Source: Verrucomicrobiota bacterium
Lineage (GTDB): Bacteria; Verrucomicrobiota; Verrucomicrobiia; Limisphaerales; JADLHS01
DNA: 43,622 nucleotides
Direction: 5' to 3'
NCBI GenBank assembly: GCA_013140495.1
Contig: JABFSR010000166.1
Location: forward strand, 1-43,622
Shown here: in pieces, positions 15,287 through 23,202 of the stretch
Position numbering within the stretch: position 1 is the stretch's first letter
Layout: every line of letters starts with the position of its first letter
Notes under the pieces: model-generated
What the model was told of the DNA's origin: nothing
Database searches by the model: none
The model's input: the letters and a program-made list of their open reading frames with translations, nothing else
Position numbers and translations under genes: made by a program

Positions 15287-15376
15287 AGGGAGGCGTTGAT
15301 TCATCCGGCGCTCACTTTGCAATCCACCCGCTGCGGACGGGGACCGTCCGCAGTCCGAATTGTGAACGCCTTCCCT
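15287..15376. repeat. 90-bp palindromic element upstream of comF
   Basis: The outer arms are AGGGAGGCGTT (15287-15297) and AACGCCTTCCCT (15365-15376), with one bulged base. The core is a perfect 10-bp stem CTGCGGACGG/CCGTCCGCAG with a GGA loop (15331-15353). It looks like a short dispersed palindrome and not a terminator, since both flanking genes point away. Confidence 0.65.
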
Positions 15377-15377
15377 C

Positions 15378-15406
15378 TTGGCTCGATTACTATGACAATC
15401 TACTCT
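15378..15406 (+). promoter_or_regulatory. Possible comF promoter
   Basis: TTGGCT (15378-15383), a 17-bp spacer and TACTCT (15401-15406). The -10 box is only five bases from the ATG at 15412, which would again give a leaderless or near-leaderless mRNA. The hexamers match the consensus only moderately. Confidence 0.3.
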
Positions 15407-15411
15407 TTGTC

Positions 15412-16149
15412 ATGCCCATGACTGCACTGCCACACTGGATTGAAGCCGGGCTCGCCTGGCTTTATCCCCCAGTGTGCCAGATTTGCGGCGATCACCGTGC
15501 TGGAACAGCGGAGGGGCTGGTTTGCTCAACTTGCTGGCGCAAGGTGCGGTTCATTCGTCCGCCGTTCTGCGACCGGTGCGGGTTGCCATTTGAAGGCGCG
15601 ATTACCTCATCCTTCGAGTGTACGAATTGTCGCGGAATGGATCTTCATTTCTCGTCCGCCCGTTCGGCTGTCACCGCCAGCGGCATCGCGCTGGAAGTCA
15701 TTCACCGCTACAAATACCAGCGTGCAGTGTGGTTTGAGCCTTTCCTCGCCGATTTGTTGACACGAGAGGCCGTGCCCGTGTTGCGCGCCGGGAAATGGGA
15801 CATGATCGTTCCTGTGCCTTTGCATCCCGTGAAGGAGCGCGAGCGGGAATTCAATCAGGCCGCCAGATTGAGTTTGCCCTTGGGACGCGCCTTGCAGATA
15901 CCGGTTAACGAAAGATTGATCCGTCGCATATTACCGACACGGACGCAAACTTTGCTGTCACGAGCGCAACGAGCTGAAAACGTGCGTCGCGCATTCGTGT
16001 GTTGCGACGGAGTTCGATTGCAGGGGGAACGCATCGTCCTCGTGGATGATGTGCTTACAACCGGAGCGACGACGAACGCGTGCGCGGCGGTTCTGCGCAA
16101 GGCTGGCGCGGGTGAAGTTTGCGTCTGGACAGTGGCGCGCGGACTTTGA
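15412..16149 (+). CDS. comF: ComF family phosphoribosyltransferase-like protein
   Basis: ComF proteins combine an N-terminal zinc ribbon with a type I PRTase domain and are needed for DNA uptake in competent bacteria; in non-competent species the role is unclear. The 245 residues show four Cys pairs, Cys22/25, Cys38/41, Cys53/56 and Cys70/73, and the PRPP loop IVLVDDVLTTGATTNA at about 206-221. The region PVPLHPVKEREREFNQAARL is typical. A second ATG two codons later (15418) is an equal start candidate. AccD follows closely in the same direction. Confidence 0.93.
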   Translation: MPMTALPHWIEAGLAWLYPPVCQICGDHRAGTAEGLVCSTCWRKVRFIRPPFCDRCGLPFEGAITSSFECTNCRGMDLHFSSARSAVTASGIALEVIHRYKYQRAVWFEPFLADLLTREAVPVLRAGKWDMIVPVPLHPVKEREREFNQAARLSLPLGRALQIPVNERLIRRILPTRTQTLLSRAQRAENVRRAFVCCDGVRLQGERIVLVDDVLTTGATTNACAAVLRKAGAGEVCVWTVARGL

Positions 16150-16235
16150 ATACTACGGGCACATTCATGATTGTCGTGAACCGAACCGCGGCGTCTGGCA
16201 CGTCGCACAAACAGAATGAAGCGCAAGTCCTGACC

Positions 16236-17186
16236 ATGTCCACGACCTCTTTTAGCAAGAAAACCTTGGGTGCTGACCAGGTTGAACCGGCAGTCACGCC
16301 GCCACCAGCCGGAAGCAACACATCGTTCGCTCCCAAACCTAAAATGGGTGCCGGCAAGTCGCGCAAAAAGGAAATCCCTGAAGGGCTTTGGACCAAGTGT
16401 CCGCAATGCGAGGCGATGATCTTCGACAAGGAGCTCGACGAGAACTTCAAGGTTTGCGCCAAGTGTGACCACCATTTCTCCATTGGCGCGCGGGAACGGA
16501 TTCATTCCATGGTGGAAACCTGCACCTTCGAGGAGATGGACGCCGAAATGATCAGCGTGGACAGGCTGGGCTTTACAGGTGCGGCGTCCTACAAGGATAA
16601 ACTCATTTCCAACTGGAAGAAAACCAGCCTCAAGGACGCAGTCGTCACCGGCATCGGACGGATCGGCGAACATCGCGTGGCCCTCGGCGTGATGGACTTC
16701 AGTTTTCTCGGAGGCTCAATGGGTTCCGTGGTTGGTGAAAAGCTCACGCGCTTGATTGAGCGCGGCACGGAGAAGAATCTCCCCGTCATCATCATTTCCA
16801 CCAGCGGCGGCGCGCGAATGTATGAAGGCATGTTCAGCCTTATGCAAATGGCCAAGACCTGCGCCGCACTTGCCTATCACGCCCAGGCAAAGCTCCCCTA
16901 CATCAGCATCCTCACCAATCCGGATTACGCAGGAGTGATGGCGAGCTACGCCAGCGTGGGCGATTTGATTCTCGCCGAACCTCGCGCACTCATCGGCTTT
17001 GCAGGACCGCGCGTCATCAAGGATACGACGCAGGCTGAACTGCCTGAAGGTTTCCAGACTGCGGAATTCCTGCTGGATCACGGGCTCATTGACGCCATCG
17101 TCAATCGTCGCGAAATGAAACAGCGCCTCATAGAGTACCTCGATTTCCTGATGGCGGCGCGCAAGACTGCTGTTGCGAACGCGTAA
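16236..17186 (+). CDS. accD: Acetyl-CoA carboxylase carboxyltransferase, beta subunit
   Basis: It is the zinc-containing half of the carboxyltransferase that makes malonyl-CoA for fatty-acid synthesis. From the ATG at 16236 it has 316 residues; another ATG at 16167 is possible. A disordered Pro-rich leader of about 45 residues precedes the zinc ribbon Cys55, Cys58, Cys74, Cys77 (KCPQCEAMIF and VCAKCDHHF). The crotonase-like core shows MDFSFLGGSMGSVVGEK, ISTSGGARMYEGMFSLMQMA and YASVGDLILAEPRALIGFAG, all AccD signatures. The gene starts 86 bp after comF. No accA is seen in the window. Confidence 0.96.
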   Translation: MSTTSFSKKTLGADQVEPAVTPPPAGSNTSFAPKPKMGAGKSRKKEIPEGLWTKCPQCEAMIFDKELDENFKVCAKCDHHFSIGARERIHSMVETCTFEEMDAEMISVDRLGFTGAASYKDKLISNWKKTSLKDAVVTGIGRIGEHRVALGVMDFSFLGGSMGSVVGEKLTRLIERGTEKNLPVIIISTSGGARMYEGMFSLMQMAKTCAALAYHAQAKLPYISILTNPDYAGVMASYASVGDLILAEPRALIGFAGPRVIKDTTQAELPEGFQTAEFLLDHGLIDAIVNRREMKQRLIEYLDFLMAARKTAVANA

Positions 17187-17246
17187 AACACTCACCGGTT
17201 TGCAAAACAACGCCAAAATGGTCGCCAACCCCAACACGATCACCAA

Positions 17247-18116
17247 ATGAAACAATTCCTTTCTGCCATTCTGCTTGCCATCGCATTCACAGCTTTAGCC
17301 GCCGACAAAAAGATCGTTTTCATCGCCGGCACACCAAGCCATGCTCCCGGCGATCACGAACATCGCGCCGGTTGCCTCCTGCTCAAGTCCTGCCTCGACA
17401 AGGTTTCAGGAGTTACGTCCGTTGTTTACAGCAACGGCTGGCCGACAGATGAAAAGTCCGCGTTCGAAGGCGCTTCAACCATTGTGATCTACGCCGATGG
17501 CGGTGGCGGTCACCCGGCGCTTCAGAAGGATCGGAAGCAAACGCTGGACGCCCTGATGAAGAAGGGCGTTGGAATGGTCTGCATCCATTACGCAGTCGAG
17601 CCTACCATTGAAAACGGCGAGAAGGAATTCCTCGACTGGATTGGCGGCGCGTTTGAGATCAATTGGTCTGTGAATCCACACTGGACAGCCGAGTTCAAAT
17701 CGCTGCCCAGGCATGCCGTCACGCGGGGTGTTCATCCGTTCACGTGCAATGACGAGTGGTACTTCCACATGCGTTTCCGCGACGGCATGAAAAGCGTGAC
17801 ACCCATCCTTACCGCAGTGCCACCAGCAAGCACAATGGAACGCACAGACGGAACACATTCTGGAAATCCCGCCGTGCGTGAGACTGTCAAGAACGGCGTG
17901 CCTCAACACATGGCCTGGGCGGCCGAGCGCCCGGATGGTGGGCGCGGTTTCGGTTTTACCGGGGCGCACTATCATCGCAATTGGGGAAACGATGACTTTC
18001 GCAAACTGATGCTGAACGCGATCCTGTGGACGGCGAAAGCCAAGGTGCCGAAGAACGGTGTCGAAAGCCACGTCACAGAGGAACAGTTGAAACAGAATCT
18101 GGACAAGAAGAAGTAA
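17247..18116 (+). CDS. Secreted ThuA-domain protein
   Basis: ThuA (trehalose utilisation) proteins have a glutamine-amidotransferase-like fold and are tied to keto-sugar or trehalose metabolism; the exact reaction is not settled. The 289 residues begin with a signal peptide (MKQFLSAILLAIAFTALA). The ThuA core follows: KIVFIAGTPSHAPGDHEHRA, VIYADGGGGHPAL, GVGMVCIHYAVEP, DEWYFHMRF and the C-terminal FGFTGAHYHRNWGNDDFRKL. It lies 60 bp after accD, convergent with galK. A second ThuA domain forms the N-terminus of the giant protein at 34501. Confidence 0.9.
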   Translation: MKQFLSAILLAIAFTALAADKKIVFIAGTPSHAPGDHEHRAGCLLLKSCLDKVSGVTSVVYSNGWPTDEKSAFEGASTIVIYADGGGGHPALQKDRKQTLDALMKKGVGMVCIHYAVEPTIENGEKEFLDWIGGAFEINWSVNPHWTAEFKSLPRHAVTRGVHPFTCNDEWYFHMRFRDGMKSVTPILTAVPPASTMERTDGTHSGNPAVRETVKNGVPQHMAWAAERPDGGRGFGFTGAHYHRNWGNDDFRKLMLNAILWTAKAKVPKNGVESHVTEEQLKQNLDKKK

Positions 18117-18142
18117 GCAATCTCCCCTGCCCTGCGAAAAGC

Positions 18143-19363
18143 TCACCCTGCCCCGTCCACGATCTGGCAAACGAGCGGAGTCATTTCGATTCCGGTGAGC
18201 CTGGAGCACCCGCGCGACATGTGCGCCATGAACTCCTGAGCCTGATGATGCGCGACGAGATTGATTGTCGCGCCGCCAAATCCAGCACCAGTTAAACGCG
18301 CGCCGAGACACGCCGGATGCTCGCGTGCGAGTTCAACAAGGATGTCGAGTTCCTTGCAACTGTTTTTCAGGAGATCGCGCGAGCTTTCATGGCTCTGAAA
18401 CATGAACTGACCAAACTGCGCATGGTCGTCCGCCTGCAACACCCGTTCAGCCGCCACCACGCGGGCAATTTCACCAACAATATGGCACGCACACTGAAAC
18501 TCGCGCTCCGTCAGCAAAGTCTTCGCCGCCTGAACCTGTTTCATTTCCACCGTGCGCAAAAACTTCGCCCCGAGTTTGCGCGCCGCGCTTTCGCAATTCT
18601 GCCGCAGTTCAGCGTATTCGCCGCCGACCAGCGCGTGTTGCACGCCTGTGTCGCAAACGATGAAGGCCGCGCCCGTCAACATTGAGAACTCGACGGTCAG
18701 ATCACGGCAATCAAGCATCATCACGTTTCCAGCCCGTCCAAACAGTGACGACACCTGATCCAGAATTCCACACGGCACTCCGACGAACTCATTCTCCGCC
18801 GCGCGACACAGCTTCGCGTATTGCATCCGCTCAATCTGGTTCACAGCCGGGAGTTCGCCGCGTTTACCAGGCGTTGGCGGCGTTCCCAGTCCGGTCTGGG
18901 TGAGCGTATAGGGGAACAGTTTTCTCAGAATGAGCGCAGTAGCGACTTCAAGAGCGGCGGAACTGCTCATGCCCGCGCCCATCGGAACGGTGCTGTGAAC
19001 GGCCGCGTTAAAACCGGTGAAGTGAACTCCTCGTTTCTTCAACTGTGCCAGCACGCCCTTCGGGTAATCCGACCAGCGCGCGGCGGGATTTGATTTGATG
19101 TCGGTCAGCCAGAACGTCTCAGTCTCCGGAAACGCAGAGGAAACAAGTTCGATCTTACCGTCGGCGCGCGGCGAGGCACAAATGAACACATGGCGATCCA
19201 CAGCGGCGGACATCACCAAGCCGTCGTTGTAGTCCGCATGATTGCCGAGAACCTCGAGACGGCCCGGTGCTTTGACAGTGTGCGTAGGCGCGTGACCGAA
19301 GTGCTGCTTGAAAAGTTCCTGCGCGCTTTCGCATCGCAGGCGGCGGGGTTGGGATGAATTCAT
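18143..19363 (-). CDS. galK: Galactokinase (GHMP family)
   Basis: It phosphorylates galactose at C1 in the Leloir pathway. From the ATG at 19363 it has 406 residues. GHMP motifs are clear: VPMGAGMSSSAALEV (126-140), the catalytic Asp202 in PCGILDQVSSLFG and the C-terminal TGAGFGGATINLV. The galactokinase signature normally read as GEHTDYND appears as GNHADYND at 40-47, so the usual Glu is Asn41, which may affect sugar contact. There is also a Pro/Gly-rich insertion at about 157-176. The pterin dehydratase gene lies 30 bp upstream on the same strand. Confidence 0.9.
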   Translation of the reverse strand: MNSSQPRRLRCESAQELFKQHFGHAPTHTVKAPGRLEVLGNHADYNDGLVMSAAVDRHVFICASPRADGKIELVSSAFPETETFWLTDIKSNPAARWSDYPKGVLAQLKKRGVHFTGFNAAVHSTVPMGAGMSSSAALEVATALILRKLFPYTLTQTGLGTPPTPGKRGELPAVNQIERMQYAKLCRAAENEFVGVPCGILDQVSSLFGRAGNVMMLDCRDLTVEFSMLTGAAFIVCDTGVQHALVGGEYAELRQNCESAARKLGAKFLRTVEMKQVQAAKTLLTEREFQCACHIVGEIARVVAAERVLQADDHAQFGQFMFQSHESSRDLLKNSCKELDILVELAREHPACLGARLTGAGFGGATINLVAHHQAQEFMAHMSRGCSRLTGIEMTPLVCQIVDGAG

Positions 19364-19393
19364 TTGGGCGACATCATTAAAGAAGGCGGACAA

Positions 19394-19672
19394 TCACAAG
19401 CGATCAAACTGCTTCGCGAGATTGAAATCCTTTTCGGTCAAACCGCCTTCGGAATGCGTCGCAAGCGTGAGCGTGACCTTGTTCCAGCGAATATCAATGT
19501 CCGGATGATGCCACGCCTTCTCGGCAAGTTTCGCGACGCGGGTAACGAAGCGGATGGCGGCGACAAAGTCCTTGAACTCAAACGTGCGTGTGATCGCCGG
19601 CCCGGAAACAAGTTTCCACTCTGGCGTCGCGACGCGGGCGGTTTTGATTTGAGTGCGATTTAATTTCGGCAT
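19394..19672 (-). CDS. phhB: Pterin-4-alpha-carbinolamine dehydratase
   Basis: It dehydrates 4a-hydroxy-tetrahydropterin to recycle the cofactor of aromatic amino-acid hydroxylases. The 92 residues from MPKLNRTQIK are a normal length. The family core is KAWHHPDIDIRWNKVTLTLA with the paired His and a downstream THSEGGLTEKD. No phenylalanine hydroxylase or pterin gene is near, so its role here may be a general pterin or moonlighting one. It lies between the membrane-protein cluster and galK on one strand. Confidence 0.93.
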   Translation of the reverse strand: MPKLNRTQIKTARVATPEWKLVSGPAITRTFEFKDFVAAIRFVTRVAKLAEKAWHHPDIDIRWNKVTLTLATHSEGGLTEKDFNLAKQFDRL

Positions 19673-19727
19673 GGCGGCGTTATGACAGATGCAATGCTGC
19701 TGGTCACGCGCAAACAAGTCTCGACCA

Positions 19728-19753
19728 GAGCGCGGACAACGCTGTCCGCGCTC
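19728..19753. terminator. Strong hairpin after the small membrane-protein gene
   Basis: GAGCGCGGACA, loop ACGC, TGTCCGCGCTC: a perfect 11-bp GC-rich stem two bases after the stop codon at 19756. On the minus strand no run of T follows, so it may be a repeat or RNA-protecting structure and not an intrinsic terminator. Confidence 0.5.
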
Positions 19754-19755
19754 CG

Positions 19756-20112
19756 TTATTTTGTCTGGGCAAACGCAGCAGCTTCCTGTTGACGCGACAG
19801 TTCACGCCAGAGACTCACGCTGGTCACAAGCGCCCATAGCCAGGAGATTGCAAATACCACCAGACCCGTCCACGCAATCCAACCTACGGGCTTCACCTCA
19901 ACATTTCCCTGCACCGTGCCGTAAAACTGAATCATGATCTTCACGAACCACACGAGAAAGAATGTGAACCCGATGACCGAAAGGCAGAGTTGCCCTGCTC
20001 CTGCAATCCAGCGGCGTCCCAGAAGTGACCCGAGACCCGGAGTTGCAAACTGATTTATTGCGATCGCCATGCGCACGACGGCAGGAGAAAGCGGCTTGGC
20101 AGGTGGCTTCAT
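19756..20112 (-). CDS. Small membrane protein (TM2-like), 118 residues
   Basis: The start ATG overlaps the TGA of the DUF2752 gene as ATGA, so translation is probably coupled. The product begins MKPPAKPLSPAVVRMAIAIN and has two or three membrane spans: about 37-60 (LGRRWIAGAGQLCLSVIGFT region) and 77-100 (VGWIAWTGLVVFAISWLWAL). The glycine-rich GLGSLLGRRWIAGAGQL resembles the first segment of TM2-type proteins. The C-terminus is polar. It is the last gene of the GYF-DUF2752-membrane set. Function is unknown. Confidence 0.75.
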   Translation of the reverse strand: MKPPAKPLSPAVVRMAIAINQFATPGLGSLLGRRWIAGAGQLCLSVIGFTFFLVWFVKIMIQFYGTVQGNVEVKPVGWIAWTGLVVFAISWLWALVTSVSLWRELSRQQEAAAFAQTK

Positions 20113-20573
20113 GGCGAAAGCCACGCGAATCCCGGCAGATTGCGGATCACGCCGAATGCAATCACTACGATCACCAGCATCCATATCCACCCCACGTGCG
20201 TGAACGGTGTCGGAAGTTTTCGTCCTGCAAACAACTTCAACGACCATCTCAACAATCCCCAGATTCCAAACGGCAACATTACAACCAATATCGCGTTGAA
20301 ACGTAGCGCAGCCGTAACATCACCGTGCAACAGGTGATGAATGGCACGTTGACCTCCGCACCCAGGACAGTTCAGCCCGGTGATCTGATGAAACACGCAG
20401 CGCGGGAAAATGCTGAACTGCGCGGGATCGAGGAACGCATACAGAACCGCAAGAACAACCGTGGCAAATACCGTGACAAGAATCAATGTGTTGGCCTTCC
20501 ACCATCCATCGGCGCTCGCGATTGGTTTAGGAGGACGGCTCTCGTCCTGGCATGTTGAAAGTGCTTCGTTCAT
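20109..20573 (-). CDS. DUF2752 family membrane protein
   Basis: The 154 residues carry the DUF2752 signature: a span at about 28-46, then FHQITGLNCPGCGGQRAIHH with the CPGCG cysteines, followed by LLHGDVTAALRFNAILVVML and a last span near the C-terminus. The family is common in Bacteroidetes, Verrucomicrobia and Planctomycetes and has no established role; the CPGC motif suggests metal or redox chemistry at the membrane, which is inference. The gene starts six bases after the GYF-domain gene and overlaps the next by four. Confidence 0.88.
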   Translation of the reverse strand: MNEALSTCQDESRPPKPIASADGWWKANTLILVTVFATVVLAVLYAFLDPAQFSIFPRCVFHQITGLNCPGCGGQRAIHHLLHGDVTAALRFNAILVVMLPFGIWGLLRWSLKLFAGRKLPTPFTHVGWIWMLVIVVIAFGVIRNLPGFAWLSP

Positions 20574-20579
20574 CCAGGC

Positions 20580-21188
20580 TTAATGAAAGGCTGCCTTCAC
20601 TTCCGGTTTGTTCAGGACCACCAGCGCCCAGATTCCGATTGGAAGACCTACCAGGCAACATGGGGAAACGCATGGCAACAACGCGATCACGCTAACCGCC
20701 ACTGCCCAGCCGTGGCTTTCAAGATTTTTCATCTTCATCGCTCCAAGCAATATCACGATGGCCGCAATGATTCCCACGATGCTGGTAATCACACCGATGC
20801 TGCCCGAGAACGATTGTATCATCGCCTCCGGACTGCCTGCCGGAAACGTCTGCGCCGGCTTTGGCAGGAGACTCATCACGATGCCGGCGATCTGGGCGAT
20901 GAAGCCAAGAATCGCAGTGACAATCAGGCCAATCGCCGGCCCCTTGACGGCTTCACCTGCCGCGATCTGATCAACGACCACTTGACTGCCGTAGCCTGGC
21001 AATGGAGATGGCGGCGGTGGAACGCTGCCTGCAAGCTCCGGCACCTGGCTGACCGTGATCCACTCCGTCGCACCTTCAGGCAGCACCTTGGATTGCAAGT
21101 TCACGCGGCCTTCGCTCATCCACTGGCGCAATTGTTCCAGTGAGATTGGCCCGTATTCCTTTCCGTCCGCTCCAATGATCTTGAACAT
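20580..21188 (-). CDS. GYF_2 (DUF4339) domain membrane protein
   Basis: The 202 residues start with a GYF_2 domain at 1-52 (MFKIIGADGKEYGPISLEQL, then WMSEGRVNLQSKVLPEGATE), which usually binds Pro-rich peptides. A Pro-rich linker (PPPPSPLPG) follows, then three or four spans at about 83-107, 128-152 and 160-195. The end LLPCVSPCCLVGLPIGIWAL is typical of this group. It is the first gene of a three-gene unit with DUF2752 and TM2-like proteins. It may be a membrane scaffold; function is unknown. Confidence 0.85.
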   Translation of the reverse strand: MFKIIGADGKEYGPISLEQLRQWMSEGRVNLQSKVLPEGATEWITVSQVPELAGSVPPPPSPLPGYGSQVVVDQIAAGEAVKGPAIGLIVTAILGFIAQIAGIVMSLLPKPAQTFPAGSPEAMIQSFSGSIGVITSIVGIIAAIVILLGAMKMKNLESHGWAVAVSVIALLPCVSPCCLVGLPIGIWALVVLNKPEVKAAFH

Positions 21189-21450
21189 GGTATTTATTTG
21201 TTGTGGTTATTGACGAACTGATGCCGCACGACTCCCATCAACATCCGGCTGAGGCAGGACGATATAAGCTGCAACCAACGCGGGCAAATGTTTTGGGAGG
21301 AAATCCGCCGGCCAATCACCAGTTCGATTCGCGTTGATTCGCTCAATTCGTTTCCAGTTCAGCTTAGTTTATCGGGGAATAACTGTGTTTGAATTTCCAT
21401 TGCATGAAAAAAGATTGGAAAGCCGGTTCAACTTCGTCAAAGATGAGGCT
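21189..21450. other. Divergent spacer between two gene groups
   Basis: No gene is seen in these 262 bp. It holds a short segment TTCGATTCGCGTTGATTCGC (from about 21322) that resembles the TTCGCG-rich inverted arms of the lepA-lepB spacer. Promoters for both directions should lie here, but I see no convincing pair of hexamers. Confidence 0.5.
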
Positions 21451-23202
21451 ATGTCAGAGTCGCACAGCGCGCCCAGCACCATTACAACGGTCGAGGACAT
21501 TCAGAAGAACTGGCACGACCTCACCCTGCGCGTGGGGCAGCTCGAGGCGGAGCGCAAGGCTCTTGAACAGGACAACAAGGCGCTCCGGTTCCTCCTCGAA
21601 CGCGTCATCGAACACCGCCAGAAGTCCCACGGCGAACTCGTCCTCCTGCTCGCCGGCCTTGTCAGCAAACTGCCGATCAATGACGTCGGCTTCGTTGTCT
21701 CTAAACTCGTCGAACATAATGCCCATGTCAGCGAGGTGTGTTGTTCGCTGGGCAAGGGAAACGCCGATGCCGCCCTGCCCCAGCCCGCCGTTCTGCGGGC
21801 ACTTGATGACGCCAAGCGCAACCTCAACGCCGCACTCAAGCCCGCCATCGAGGAGTTGATCAAACTCGACACCTCGCTGGAGACGCGGTTGTTGCAAACA
21901 CTCGCGGAGAAGCCCGACCTTTTTTATGCGCCGGAATTTGCCCGCGCCAACCGTTGCTACGTCAAAGGCCAGGTGATGAAGGAGCGCATTCTGCGCGAGT
22001 TCGGTGAGCACGCGCTGATCTTCTTCAACGACCTCACCACCGATGCGAAACTGAATCCGCGCCCCAAGCCCGACGAAATCGTTCTCGCTTTCAAACCCGA
22101 CTTCGAGGCGTGGTTCGCGGAGAATCCAAAATACGTGCCCGACAAGCGTACCGAGCTTATGGCGCTGTTCCAAAAAATCCAGCGCGCCAAAGGCAGCACG
22201 GATGCTTCCCGGTTGCAGAAGGTCGCTTTCGCCAAATTATCCTTCATCGTCGAAATGATTCATTTCTACGCGAACCAAAACACGGAATCGCCCGAGGCCG
22301 TGTTCGCGCAACGGATGCCCGCATTGATCGAGCAGCTCGGACTGGCAGGCGCGCAGGAAGTGCTCGACGAAAAGGCGATGGCCCAGACGGAAACTTTGTT
22401 GGCTTACATTGCCAATCTCGACCATCGCCTGATGGCGATCAACAACGTAGGCAAGGCCGGCGGGCTCGCACGAACCTTGCGCTTCGTCCTCCGTTTCCGC
22501 GCCGAGAAAGTCGGCGAACAAAACGATGTCATCCCTGACTTTGTGCGGCACCTGATTCCACCACCGCCGCAAAAGCCCCCTGCGCCGGAAACATTGACGC
22601 CGGTGCTCAGGCTCATGGACGTGGACTCCCAGAAGCTCGTCGTGCGTGCGCTCAAGAGCACGGACCGTCTCAAGCGCGAAGAAGCCGAAGCTTTGGCCCG
22701 CGCTCTCGCCGTGGAACTCAAACTCAAGGGCGTGGACGAGGAACAAAAACCGTCCCTCTCCATTTCACCCGAGATGGAACGCCAGATGGCTTGGGAAGGT
22801 ATCAAGGAAACGATCATGCAGCGCGGCGAACCTGCGGTCATTGCCACGGCCATCCGTGATCGTCTGCACGCGAAATACGACGCTGACGAACTCAAACAGA
22901 GCTGGATCACTCTTTGCGAGGCGGACGTGATGACCTTCATCCGCGCCTTCTGTCAGTTGCCGTATCTGGCGGACGGCAAAACGGACACCATCGCCCGCGC
23001 GGTGATGGAATCTTACGTGAACCGCCTCACGCACGAGAAATATGCTGGCACCTATCACAAGGTCGTGACCAGCCTGCGAAACATGTTCAGAGCCAAGCCG
23101 GACAGTCCGACCTTGCTGAACTTCATCGCGCTCGTCCGCTGGGTGGATGCGGCTGCCGCCAACAAACTCAGCGCGGACGTGGGAATGCCCGCCCAGGCCT
23201 GA
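21451..23202 (+). CDS. Uncharacterised 583-residue helical protein
   Basis: I do not recognise this protein. The start ATG at 21451 follows GATGAGG, a plausible ribosome-binding site; the frame is open further upstream to 21334 but without a start that looks better. There is no signal peptide or membrane span. Residues about 10-50 (DIQKNWHDLTLRVGQLEAER onward) form a charged coiled coil. The body is helical, with many Lys/Glu and few Gly. A Pro-rich hinge PPPPQKPPAPE lies near residue 369-379. The final third has KYDADELKQSWITLCEADVM and YAGTYHKVVTSLRNMFRAKP. It is monocistronic and followed by a palindromic element. A cytosolic scaffold or regulatory role is only a guess. Confidence 0.8.
   Translation: MSESHSAPSTITTVEDIQKNWHDLTLRVGQLEAERKALEQDNKALRFLLERVIEHRQKSHGELVLLLAGLVSKLPINDVGFVVSKLVEHNAHVSEVCCSLGKGNADAALPQPAVLRALDDAKRNLNAALKPAIEELIKLDTSLETRLLQTLAEKPDLFYAPEFARANRCYVKGQVMKERILREFGEHALIFFNDLTTDAKLNPRPKPDEIVLAFKPDFEAWFAENPKYVPDKRTELMALFQKIQRAKGSTDASRLQKVAFAKLSFIVEMIHFYANQNTESPEAVFAQRMPALIEQLGLAGAQEVLDEKAMAQTETLLAYIANLDHRLMAINNVGKAGGLARTLRFVLRFRAEKVGEQNDVIPDFVRHLIPPPPQKPPAPETLTPVLRLMDVDSQKLVVRALKSTDRLKREEAEALARALAVELKLKGVDEEQKPSLSISPEMERQMAWEGIKETIMQRGEPAVIATAIRDRLHAKYDADELKQSWITLCEADVMTFIRAFCQLPYLADGKTDTIARAVMESYVNRLTHEKYAGTYHKVVTSLRNMFRAKPDSPTLLNFIALVRWVDAAAANKLSADVGMPAQA

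Noticed and set aside
15855..16673. Minus-strand open frame of 272 codons across comF and accD
   Set aside because: It runs antisense through two confidently identified genes.
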